DNA of 64,000 nucleotides from Candidatus Methanimicrococcus labiotermitis (GTDB lineage Archaea; Halobacteriota; Methanosarcinia; Methanosarcinales; Methanosarcinaceae): NCBI GenBank assembly GCA_009784005.1, contig WRCE01000006.1, positions 1 to 64,000 of the forward strand, read 5' to 3'. Shown piece by piece: positions 23,895 to 31,772 of this stretch (position 1 is its first letter; each line of letters starts with the position of its first letter). The notes under the pieces were generated by a model. It saw only the letters and a program-made list of their open reading frames with translations, ran no database searches and was not told where the DNA came from. The position numbers and the translations under genes were made by a program.

Positions 23895-26612
23895 TTGCGG
23901 TTTTCGTTGCTCTTCATTTTACTGATATTGTTTTTTTTGTCATTATCTCCAGCCGCCGGACAGCTGCCGTCAAACATAATCGACGGCAATCATTTTTGGC
24001 AAGAAATAACAATCGAGTCAGCCACAACTGTAAATGATGCATTGTTCCATATTTGGCTGCCATTCCCGCTCAACTACTCCGGGGCATTTGCCAGTTACAG
24101 ATTTTATGACGTGTCTGGAAATCCTGTCCCTCACCATGTTTTTAATATTACGACGGATGCTTCCAGTGTCTCGATCAGGGCAGATTTGTCTGCCGGCAAT
24201 AACACGTTTTATTTTACCGGCGGCAATCCGGATTTGGGGAATATCGGAACGCCGAATGTTTATGATTATTACAATTTTTCAGCACTTCTGTCTGATAATA
24301 ACGCAGTGTTTCCCACAGGCAGTTATAATTTCATTCAGTTATCGGCTAATCGGTCTGTTCTCGGAGCGGGGACGAGTCAGATGAATTTCACTTTTAGCAA
24401 TACATCTGACCCCTTAATTTTTCATCGTTACAATATTTTAAAACCCAGCAGCGGCGCGTGGAGCTTTAGATATTTTTGGAACAATACTGCGTCTTATCAG
24501 ATGCCCTACAATATGGGTGATTCTGGCACATCAATATCTAGTTTTTTAGTAGCGGATAACATAAACAGCTCAGGAACGACAATAAACATGATCGGCAGGC
24601 TAAACAGTTCCAGCGGCAATTTAAAACTATCTAACAGCACGGCCACAAATTTGTCTGCATCGATGTCGGGTTACAATCAAATGATTGTTTCTTGGACAAA
24701 TAATACTGCTTATGTAGATAATTTTATGATAGCGTCTGGCGTTTATACGCCCATCAACGTCATTTTTTCAGACGTTTTATTTACTGATCAGGCATCTGGT
24801 TTATACGTCGCTGTTATCGATGGCGCGGACGGAAATATATTAAACATGTCAGCTGCAGGTCATGGTCAGTTTATTTTGGGTGGAACACTGAGGACGTATA
24901 TTATTTCGGCAAATTTGCTGCAGCATAATTTATCCGGCAATAGCAGCAACAATATTAATGCGTACACGTCAATAACAATCGATCCATTGTCACGCAATCT
25001 AACATACACATTTTTAGATGGGATTTTTGACGGGATGAATGCTGTCGTTTATATACCCGAATCCGAAATTCGGCGCAACTCTGCGATGATGTTGCGTTTG
25101 AACAATCTTGCTCTTAATTATTCGATTGATGTTGGTGCAAACATGTATAACGTCACCCTTACTAACAAAGTACATTATATCGAATTGCCTGCCATTCGCC
25201 GCGTATCGGATGACAGCAATTTTGGTGGCGTAACAGGAATTTATGGGATAGTCGTTGATTCGCGCGGCAATGCGATCGAAAACGTCCGCGTCACATATTA
25301 CATTTATCAAAACGGGACGCTTGTTAATATGTCTAATTCACAGCTGGGGGGTATGTTTGGGTATAGTAACGTTTTAGCCAATACGATGTATTACCTGACG
25401 TTCGAAAAGCCCGGGTATGCATCTAACACGACGGTTATTAACTCCGGGACAGTCAATCGTACGGTTTTCACCGGCAATATAATCATGACTCAATTGCATA
25501 ATATTTCGATATCAGTGGTTGATGAATCCGGAAATACTGTCAATAGTTTTACTGCATTTCTTGGACCGGGACAAACAATCAGATCCACAGATAACGGCAC
25601 TGTGCGTTATAACGAAGTGCGCGAGGGCGAAACTGAGGTCATAATTCAAGCACATGGAATCTCTCAGGTGACTCGGATGATTAATATCGGTGAAGGATCA
25701 ACGGATTTTATTTTGACCGTCACGCGAGACACATCAATCGAACACACTACGCCTCACTTTGTTCGTTTTTTTTATCGGACGATGACCGGCGTCCCTGTGA
25801 CCGGCCTCAATGTCGGTGTTTACAATGCAGACGGAACGACGCGTTTATTAAATGCCGTGACCGGATCTGACGGGTCCGTCGCGTATCAACTCAACCAAAC
25901 GCTGCAGTACAAATTCATCGCGTCAAACGCAGACACAACCGTCCACGAATTCACAGTGTACCCAAAAAGCTCGGAGTATGTCATCATCGTCGGCAGACAA
26001 ATCGTAGAATCGCCATCAGACGTTTTGACCAACACGATGTTTTCGGTCCGAGAGGAAGTGTCTGCGTCTCCGATTTCAGGTTTTATGGGAGCGTCAACGA
26101 CGTTTTCGGATTTTACAACCATAAACGTCAGCATGATATCAAACACGTCCGCGAATGTCAGATATCATATTATCGTTTATCGCGGCACTGAAATCTATTC
26201 TCAGCGGACAGGATCGTTTGTCGGCAGCCATACCGAATATTTCAGCGTCGAACGCGGTCATGTTTACACAACGTCAATCACTTTCACGGATCCGTCCGGC
26301 CAGACGAGGACGGTCAGCAGGACTTTGGATCTGTCCGGCGAGCGTGATGCGGCTCAGGTCAGATTTTCGATTCCCGGATTTTTTGAGCAGTGGCATTATT
26401 CGGTTTTGTGCGTTTTCCTTGTGCTTCTGACATCGTTTTCCATCAGCCAAAAAACAAAACGCATCGGCGGTCTGATCATTCCGGGTGAAATGATGCTGAT
26501 GGGGTATATTGGATGGATAAACATGACGGCCTTTGTCATTTGTATGATGGTCGCATCGGTGATCATGTCAATTGTTTATTTTGCAGAAAAAGTAGGGAAG
26601 GATGAACAATGA
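23895..26612 (+). CDS. Large secreted surface protein with C-terminal membrane anchor
   Basis: About 905 residues. Start TTG at 23895 gives a perfect signal peptide (RFSLLFILLILFF then PAAGQ). In-frame TTG at 23847 is an alternative. The ectodomain is Asn/Ser/Thr-rich with many NxS/T sites. An N-terminal beta-sandwich (HFWQEITIES..LPFPLNYSG) resembles DUF2341-like modules. The middle has carboxypeptidase-regulatory-like repeats (GIYGIVVDSRGNAIENVRV). Two or three TM segments close the chain at about residues 835-900. It is likely a virion spike, adhesin or pseudo-S-layer protein. The gene overlaps neither neighbour by much and sits amid structural genes. Confidence 0.7.
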   Translation: MRFSLLFILLILFFLSLSPAAGQLPSNIIDGNHFWQEITIESATTVNDALFHIWLPFPLNYSGAFASYRFYDVSGNPVPHHVFNITTDASSVSIRADLSAGNNTFYFTGGNPDLGNIGTPNVYDYYNFSALLSDNNAVFPTGSYNFIQLSANRSVLGAGTSQMNFTFSNTSDPLIFHRYNILKPSSGAWSFRYFWNNTASYQMPYNMGDSGTSISSFLVADNINSSGTTINMIGRLNSSSGNLKLSNSTATNLSASMSGYNQMIVSWTNNTAYVDNFMIASGVYTPINVIFSDVLFTDQASGLYVAVIDGADGNILNMSAAGHGQFILGGTLRTYIISANLLQHNLSGNSSNNINAYTSITIDPLSRNLTYTFLDGIFDGMNAVVYIPESEIRRNSAMMLRLNNLALNYSIDVGANMYNVTLTNKVHYIELPAIRRVSDDSNFGGVTGIYGIVVDSRGNAIENVRVTYYIYQNGTLVNMSNSQLGGMFGYSNVLANTMYYLTFEKPGYASNTTVINSGTVNRTVFTGNIIMTQLHNISISVVDESGNTVNSFTAFLGPGQTIRSTDNGTVRYNEVREGETEVIIQAHGISQVTRMINIGEGSTDFILTVTRDTSIEHTTPHFVRFFYRTMTGVPVTGLNVGVYNADGTTRLLNAVTGSDGSVAYQLNQTLQYKFIASNADTTVHEFTVYPKSSEYVIIVGRQIVESPSDVLTNTMFSVREEVSASPISGFMGASTTFSDFTTINVSMISNTSANVRYHIIVYRGTEIYSQRTGSFVGSHTEYFSVERGHVYTTSITFTDPSGQTRTVSRTLDLSGERDAAQVRFSIPGFFEQWHYSVLCVFLVLLTSFSISQKTKRIGGLIIPGEMMLMGYIGWINMTAFVICMMVASVIMSIVYFAEKVGKDEQ

Positions 26613-27025
26613 AACTAATAGCCGTGGCTCTCCTGTTGGCTCTGTTTTCGGCATCGTTGGGAGCAATAAATTCGTTTTCTGAGCTGTCCGGAGACAGCTG
26701 GATCATCGGCCAGACGGATCCAACGCTGCCACAGACCGACTGGGAGGTCGTTGTGCAGGATATGGATAACGAAAACAGGACCGGATTCATCGACGATGTG
26801 TTGAGTTATATGCGTGTTGCGATCCTGATCGGCAAGATGCTGCTATCTGCACTCAGTGGTGTGCTGTTTATTGGGCTGACGATTAACAGTATGTTTTACT
26901 ACGAGGTCAACGGCATCAATGTCGTTTCCTACATATCAATCGTGATCAACGTCGGTGTTTGGCTCATTTACATAATTGGACTTTATCAAATCAAACATGG
27001 TGACTCGATTAGGCACTATTGGTGA
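26609..27025 (+). CDS. Secreted/membrane protein
   Basis: A 138-residue protein with a signal-like N-terminus (MKLIAVALLLALFSASLG), a short exposed stretch and two to three TM segments in the C-terminal half. ATG overlaps the previous stop (ATGA). No family recognised. Confidence 0.62.
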   Translation: MKLIAVALLLALFSASLGAINSFSELSGDSWIIGQTDPTLPQTDWEVVVQDMDNENRTGFIDDVLSYMRVAILIGKMLLSALSGVLFIGLTINSMFYYEVNGINVVSYISIVINVGVWLIYIIGLYQIKHGDSIRHYW

Positions 27026-27029
27026 TATT

Positions 27030-27413
27030 ATGACGATTTTGCGTGTATTGCTGTTAATTTTGTTGTCGTTGTCGGCCGTCAATTTGTCAGTCGGCTACAT
27101 ACCTGACTTCGGTTTCGCCGAGGTGTTTGAAGGGTTGATTGAAGATGATTTGACGACTTTCGGTGTATTTGAGGCGATCAGCCAGCTCTACATGTCGAGG
27201 ATAGGCCAGTTGATTTTTTGGGGCGTGCTGTTTTCGGTGGTGTACATCGCTCTCCACGTCACGACAGGCGGAGCGTTCATCCCGGCTGTTGCATTTTCCG
27301 CCGTCGGGTTTATCGTCATTAACGTGCTGCCTCTTGAGTTGATGCCGGGTGTTAAATTAATCATAACGGTCGGGCTGTTTGTTGTTCCGATCTACGAATA
27401 TATCATGAAATGA
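27030..27413 (+). CDS. Membrane protein with signal peptide
   Basis: A 127-residue protein. The start at ATG 27030 is preceded by ggtgat, matching the 16S tail, though spacing is short (3 bases). In-frame starts at 26976 and 26997 lie inside the previous gene. Signal-like TILRVLLLILLSLSAVNLSVG is followed by three hydrophobic segments. Pairs with the previous gene in composition. Confidence 0.58.
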   Translation: MTILRVLLLILLSLSAVNLSVGYIPDFGFAEVFEGLIEDDLTTFGVFEAISQLYMSRIGQLIFWGVLFSVVYIALHVTTGGAFIPAVAFSAVGFIVINVLPLELMPGVKLIITVGLFVVPIYEYIMK

Positions 27414-27421
27414 GGAGAAAC

Positions 27422-27556
27422 ATGACAAATAAACCATACATCAAAATTACAATCTACGATAAATATGGCAATAAAACAAAATTGCAAGGCGATGACATCG
27501 GCAGAGAGTTGAAACACGCCAAAGAGATTTTTTACAGAAAAATTGCAGGAGGATAA
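27422..27556 (+). CDS. Small soluble protein
   Basis: A 44-residue protein (MTNKPYIKITIYDKYGNKT...) with ribosome site gaggaga and a strong site for the following gene at its own end (aggagg). Tight spacing supports it. No family. Confidence 0.6.
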   Translation: MTNKPYIKITIYDKYGNKTKLQGDDIGRELKHAKEIFYRKIAGG

Positions 27557-27561
27557 AAGAA

Positions 27562-30111
27562 ATGGCATACGGAAAAGCGACAATCGTACCCGGACATCCG
27601 GCTTCAGCCGCGAATAATCAAAGCTCGAACACAAATCAAAACACGAATCAAAACAAACAAAACAGCGGTTCTGAAAGTTCGTCGTACAATCAGGTCAATC
27701 AGGTCAACAACCCGGGTGGCGCGAGGATCATCGATAATCCTGATTATTCTGACAGAGATCCGGCTCGAATGAGTCCTGCGTTTGCCCGGAAGCTCGCAGC
27801 CAGAAAAAACCATCCGGATTTCGACGGCTACGTGTCAAACAGCATCGACTCCGAGACATACATTGACGCGTCCGGCAGGCAGCGTGTCGTCCCTGCCGGC
27901 GCCAAGGTTGACACAACCGGCTGGACGTTGGTTGACAGAGCAACCTATGCCAACCAACGACGTGAAGACTTTGGGCCGAATCCAGCCAGAGCCAATCAGC
28001 TCGATCACGCGATATCGTCTGACCCTAAAGTGGGGGCGTACATGAACGAGCATGGAAATCTTGTCATAATGCCTTTACGGGATATACCAAAGTCAGCGAA
28101 CATCGTTTATAATCACGACGGTACTCTTTCTGAGAGATCTGTCGAACGATTGAGGGAACATATTGACCCGGCGAGTCAGCGCATCCGCGCAGACGCTCAG
28201 ATCTACATCTATGACGGCGGCATCCTGGAGCAACAGTACACTGAATCCTACGAGCGTGCTGTTGGACAACGAATCTCAGCTCATTCGGAAGAGGATCGGG
28301 AAACAAACAAAAAATTCGCAGATCATGAAAAAAAGATGCTGGCGATGGAAGAAAAAAAACTGGCGATGGAAAAAAAAATCGAAAATTTTAATCGGGCCAA
28401 TTTGGCGACGCAGTATGTTGCTGCGTTTTCAACAGGTGGACCAATCGGTGCGGCGGCGGTTTGGACCGGCCATAAAATCAGCGATAAGTATGGACCAAAA
28501 GAAATAGAAGTTGAAACAATCGAAAAATTTAATCGGGCCAGTTTGGCGACGCAATATGTTGCTGCGTTTTCAACAGGTGGCCCAATCGGCGTGGCTTCTG
28601 TTTGGACCGGTCATAAAATCGTTGATAAATATGCGGATGATGTTATTGAAGCTGGGCAATATATCAGATCCACTGGGAACGAATTATATCAAGATATAGT
28701 TGCTCCGGCAGATATCGATAAACGAAACGAGTGGTTGGTTGATAAAGGACGATATAACAGTGTTGCTGAGATCAATGCCGAGAAACAATTTTGGGAAGAT
28801 TATCGGCAGTCGAATATAGAACAATTTGATAATTTTATTCCTGGGTATGCGAATTTTGTAAATAAAACGGAGACCATGGGGAAAAAGATATCAAGCCGCC
28901 CGGATAATTTTATGGTTGGGCTCCACGATGGTTTTCGGGAGGACCCTGTAGGTATAATTGCAAAAACGGCGGCATACACTGTATTGGGTGCAGGGATTGG
29001 TGCTGGTGCAGGACTCGTAGTTAAAGGGTCAAAATATTTGGCACCCGCTACTAATACTTTTGTACGTGCAGTTGGGGTAGGGTCAACGCTGTATGTAATG
29101 CAAGATGCAAATTTATATGCACAAGGATTAACATACGATTTAAGAAAATTGAGTGATATTACATTTGCCGATATTAGAAAAGATGGAATCTTGAGTAATT
29201 TAGAGAGTGAGTTAGTTCCCGGTGTAAGATATGAAAAATTTTCGGATGAATATTTTTATCGGTTAGGTGAATGGTCAGCCCAAAACCTGCCTCATGACAT
29301 CGCCGGTGTAATCAGCTTTGAAAAAACTTACCGCCGAGTGAGGCCGATTCCGACACCACACGATTATATAAACGATGCTAAACGTATTATAGATAAAATA
29401 ATACCAAAGAGGTCTAATGTACCCATACAGCTGAAGCCAGAAGCAAAAACAATGAATATTATCGGACGCGATATTAATGCACCTGAACTGCGACCCGGGC
29501 GCAGAGGACAACAGGATGAATTGTTCATCGGAAATCGCAGAGGTGATGAATTGATTATTGGAGATGGCTTTGGCAATATTACAAGGGTTTATCCGGGCTC
29601 TAATTATTTCTCGTTAGAAATTGATCCACGGTTACTAAAGAGATTAGGTGAGATGGCAGACGTTTTCCGTAGCCCGACGAAAATAATCAGACGTTATGGA
29701 AACGACAACTTGTATGATTATTCAAACGATTACGATTATGTAAATAATTATGAATATGACTATTCGTCTGATCCGGATTTCCATAATGTCGTAAAGAATC
29801 TGACTGATAGCAAAAACGTCCAAATGTATCGAAAAATAGAAGAAAATGTATATGGATACAGAGAGGAAAACGCACACAATTTCCGTCACAATAATATGCA
29901 TGCATATGGCTATGCAACAATTTTCGGATTCAAACAATCGGAAAAATATGGACGTGGTTTCGATGGGCTACGGTTGCCGGTCCCGGAGTTCGAATGGGAA
30001 TTGAATGATCAGACGAACCAGAAGCCTCTATCTCCGAAACAAAGGAAAAAAATGACAAAACGTGACAGGAATCCATTTTTGGATTTGGCAAATTTCAGAC
30101 GCATAATTTAA
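27562..30111 (+). CDS. Large element protein with coiled coil and 47-residue tandem repeat
   Basis: An 849-residue protein, ribosome site caggaggataaaag. It has an Asn/Gln-rich start, a soluble region to about residue 250, a Lys/Glu/Met coiled coil (254-273), and two copies of a 47-residue unit (274-320 and 321-367, FNRANLATQYVAAFSTGGP). It also has a glycine-rich hydrophobic stretch (about 465-495, VLGAGIGAGAGLVV) and a C-terminal part very rich in Asn, Tyr and Asp. From about 28.66 kb on, base composition drops in G+C relative to the upstream half. The architecture recalls large virion-internal or toxin-delivery proteins, but no catalytic motif is visible. Confidence 0.65.
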   Translation: MAYGKATIVPGHPASAANNQSSNTNQNTNQNKQNSGSESSSYNQVNQVNNPGGARIIDNPDYSDRDPARMSPAFARKLAARKNHPDFDGYVSNSIDSETYIDASGRQRVVPAGAKVDTTGWTLVDRATYANQRREDFGPNPARANQLDHAISSDPKVGAYMNEHGNLVIMPLRDIPKSANIVYNHDGTLSERSVERLREHIDPASQRIRADAQIYIYDGGILEQQYTESYERAVGQRISAHSEEDRETNKKFADHEKKMLAMEEKKLAMEKKIENFNRANLATQYVAAFSTGGPIGAAAVWTGHKISDKYGPKEIEVETIEKFNRASLATQYVAAFSTGGPIGVASVWTGHKIVDKYADDVIEAGQYIRSTGNELYQDIVAPADIDKRNEWLVDKGRYNSVAEINAEKQFWEDYRQSNIEQFDNFIPGYANFVNKTETMGKKISSRPDNFMVGLHDGFREDPVGIIAKTAAYTVLGAGIGAGAGLVVKGSKYLAPATNTFVRAVGVGSTLYVMQDANLYAQGLTYDLRKLSDITFADIRKDGILSNLESELVPGVRYEKFSDEYFYRLGEWSAQNLPHDIAGVISFEKTYRRVRPIPTPHDYINDAKRIIDKIIPKRSNVPIQLKPEAKTMNIIGRDINAPELRPGRRGQQDELFIGNRRGDELIIGDGFGNITRVYPGSNYFSLEIDPRLLKRLGEMADVFRSPTKIIRRYGNDNLYDYSNDYDYVNNYEYDYSSDPDFHNVVKNLTDSKNVQMYRKIEENVYGYREENAHNFRHNNMHAYGYATIFGFKQSEKYGRGFDGLRLPVPEFEWELNDQTNQKPLSPKQRKKMTKRDRNPFLDLANFRRII
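28381..28662 (+). repeat. 141-bp in-frame tandem duplication
   Basis: 28381-28521 and 28522-28662 encode nearly the same 47 residues (ATQYVAAFSTGGPIG is identical). Silent differences exist between copies, so the duplication is not brand-new. Confidence 0.85.
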
Positions 30112-30150
30112 AAACGATAACTTTTTATTTTTTGATAAGGTTGTTAATTC

Positions 30151-30579
30151 ATGATAAATTATTTTAATGACTGGTATGAGTTTCATATTTTATTTGGTTT
30201 TTCGATACAGGAAGTTTTACTTATCCTATTTTTGACATCGGCTGTCATTTTTTCTGTTTCATTTATGTTAATTGAACGGAAATATAAATCTAAAATTGAC
30301 TCGAGTGAAAAAACGAAAACGGCGAGAATTAAAACACTTTTCTTATTGTATGCTGCCTTATTCGTTTTTATCGTTTGGTTTTTTTGGCCGTCTATTAAAA
30401 TTTTGCTATCGGGAGAATATTTGATGTTATATCAGGGATTGACAGCACATATTATTGTTGTTGGATTATTTGCAGCCATTCTTCCATATTTTATTTTCCA
30501 TTTAATTTACCTTCCATATTACAAAAAACAGTTAAATAGAAAAACAAAAAAATTACAACAGGAAAACATAGAAGAATAA
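30151..30579 (+). CDS. Membrane protein at the right end of the element
   Basis: A 142-residue protein with three hydrophobic segments (about residues 14-42, 62-85, 95-120) and a basic tail. It is AT-rich and lacks a clear ribosome site (aaggttg upstream). It is the last gene before attR. Function unknown, possibly an accessory (lysogenic-conversion-type) gene. Confidence 0.55.
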   Translation: MINYFNDWYEFHILFGFSIQEVLLILFLTSAVIFSVSFMLIERKYKSKIDSSEKTKTARIKTLFLLYAALFVFIVWFFWPSIKILLSGEYLMLYQGLTAHIIVVGLFAAILPYFIFHLIYLPYYKKQLNRKTKKLQQENIEE

Positions 30580-30684
30580 ATTTATATATAAACAAATAGT
30601 CATTAATACTTAAGGCGATTGGGACTGCTGGTTACAGTCGGCTTTTTTTCGGATGTTATTCTTAACGGTCCGACATCCAAAAAA

Positions 30685-30706
30685 AAGGCCACACCGATGG
30701 CCTTTT
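30685..30706. terminator. Bidirectional hairpin at the right end of the element
   Basis: AAAAGGCC and GGCCTTTT are perfect inverted arms around an 8-base loop. Another hairpin, GGATGT..ACATCC, lies just before it. Suitable for ending transcription from the last element gene. Confidence 0.6.
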
Positions 30707-30729
30707 CAACTCATTTAATCATCAAACTA

Positions 30730-30752
30730 GGGTTAAAATCCCGGTCTGGACG
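30730..30752. repeat. attR (partial copy of tRNA-Asp 3' end)
   Basis: Contains the 16-bp core aatcccggtctggacg (30737-30752) preceded by gggttaa. It differs from the tRNA at two bases (aa for cg in the T loop). It is the displaced original end of the tRNA gene and not a functional tRNA. Confidence 0.9.
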
Positions 30753-30777
30753 CTACTAAGTAAAAGGCAAGTTTCAA

Positions 30778-30805
30778 GCCGCCCAATTTGGGCGGCTTTT
30801 TTTTT
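30778..30805 (+). terminator. Original tRNA-Asp terminator, now beyond attR
   Basis: GCCGCCC-AATTT-GGGCGGC followed by nine T. It sits 26 bases after the displaced tRNA end, where the terminator of the uninterrupted tRNA-Asp gene would be expected. Confidence 0.8.
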
Positions 30806-30887
30806 GAATTTTTTATAAAGGGAGAGGAATCGGTATTGGACGTACCGGTGAATAAGTTTATTAATTTTAAAACCATATATTAATAAT

Positions 30888-31376
30888 ATGCGTAAAATGT
30901 TCAAAGACAATGCACGGCCCGTTCCGATAGTGGTATGGCTGGTCGTTTGGATTATTTGCGTGGTGGCGTTTTTTGGCGCGGACGTAATATTAGCTCCGTT
31001 GGGGGAGACAGCTGTTGCTTTTTTCATTTTAGCGCTAATAATGTTTTCCGTTGCTTTTATCTTAGTGTGGACGGCGACGCGGATTTTCTACGGCGTAGGC
31101 CATAACATCTTCACGTCCAGATTTTTCAGAGGCGAACAGACGATTATTTACTTCTGTTGTCTTTTTGGGGTCGTCGGCGTTTCGTTGACGGATGGGGTGT
31201 CGATGTTGAGTGTTTTTTTTGGCGTCGGTGTTGGAATATTTGGGTCTATCGTTTTCATTTTTATCATATACGGCCTCTACTGCACCAGCGAAGCGCGCGG
31301 TCTCAAAATGGAAGAGAGATTCCAAAAAGAACAGAGTTATTATTATACGGTAGTGCCTGCCTTTTCGGATGAATAA
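30888..31376 (+). CDS. Membrane protein of unknown function
   Basis: A 162-residue protein starting MRKMFKDNARPVPIVVW with four hydrophobic segments (about residues 12-33, 40-62, 80-105, 108-132) and a charged tail. No ribosome site, but tttattaat about 25 bases upstream suggests a leaderless transcript. A truncated copy of its first codons lies downstream at 31409. It is just outside attR and I take it as host. Confidence 0.6.
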   Translation: MRKMFKDNARPVPIVVWLVVWIICVVAFFGADVILAPLGETAVAFFILALIMFSVAFILVWTATRIFYGVGHNIFTSRFFRGEQTIIYFCCLFGVVGVSLTDGVSMLSVFFGVGVGIFGSIVFIFIIYGLYCTSEARGLKMEERFQKEQSYYYTVVPAFSDE

Positions 31377-31408
31377 ATTTATAATTCAAAAATGCGGATT
31401 AAAATAAT

Positions 31409-31477
31409 ATGCGCAAAATGTTCAAAGACAATGAAAAGCCTGTTCTGATAATGGTATTTATTAATAATATATTTTGA
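31409..31477 (+). pseudogene. Truncated duplicate of the 30888 gene
   Basis: The first 45 bases nearly repeat the start of the gene at 30888 (atgcgcaaaatgttcaaagac), encoding MRKMFKDNEKPVLIMV, then diverge and stop after 22 codons. The upstream leader is also partly similar. A remnant of a tandem copy. Confidence 0.7.
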
Positions 31478-31599
31478 AAAACAAAAATAGGATTCATTGA
31501 TTTCCGGCGACTGAATTTTCAAGCAAGCTATCGCTCAGCCGGCGAAAATTACAACGTCATTCATAACGAAATATAACAAAAACGAAATATTACAAAAAC

Positions 31600-31653
31600 A
31601 AAACAAAAAAATTAAAAAAAACAAAAAATCAACCCCGCCTCAAATGGAGGCGG
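31600..31653 (-). terminator. Terminator of the decarboxylase gene
   Basis: On the minus strand, CCGCCT-CCATTTG-AGGCGG (31635-31653) is followed by ggttgattttttg and long T runs. Confidence 0.65.
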
Positions 31654-31663
31654 TGTTCGTCTT

Positions 31664-31770
31664 TTTACTCTTAATATTTACTCTTCAACATTTACTCTTA
31701 ATATTTACTCTTCAACATTTACTCTTAATATTTACTCTTCAAAGTTTACGCTTCAGCGTTTACTCTCCAA
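31664..31770. repeat. Tandem array tttactcttaata / tttactcttcaac
   Basis: About eight copies of a 13-14 bp unit directly after the decarboxylase stop codon. No gene. Confidence 0.85.
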
Positions 31771-31772
31771 CC

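Larger units (their letters stand above)
11287..30752. mobile_element. Integrated provirus-like element at tRNA-Asp (about 19.5 kb)
   Basis: Bounded by the 16-bp direct repeat of the tRNA-Asp 3' end, with a tyrosine integrase gene directly inside the left boundary. The content is compact, with start/stop overlaps (ATGA, TTGA), and lacks the minisatellites that fill the host gaps. It carries membrane proteins with two TM segments, a P-loop ATPase, a prepilin-peptidase-like protease, a Topo VI A-like protein, small regulators, and large secreted or structural proteins. The content resembles archaeal viruses with membrane-embedded capsid proteins (spindle-shaped or pleomorphic types). This is inference from protein topology, as no family-level match can be shown without searches. 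No gene in it uses TAG as a stop. Confidence 0.88.

Noticed and set aside
30730-30752. Second tRNA gene
   Set aside because: Only the T arm and 3' acceptor strand are present, with two changes in the T loop. It is the displaced attachment site.
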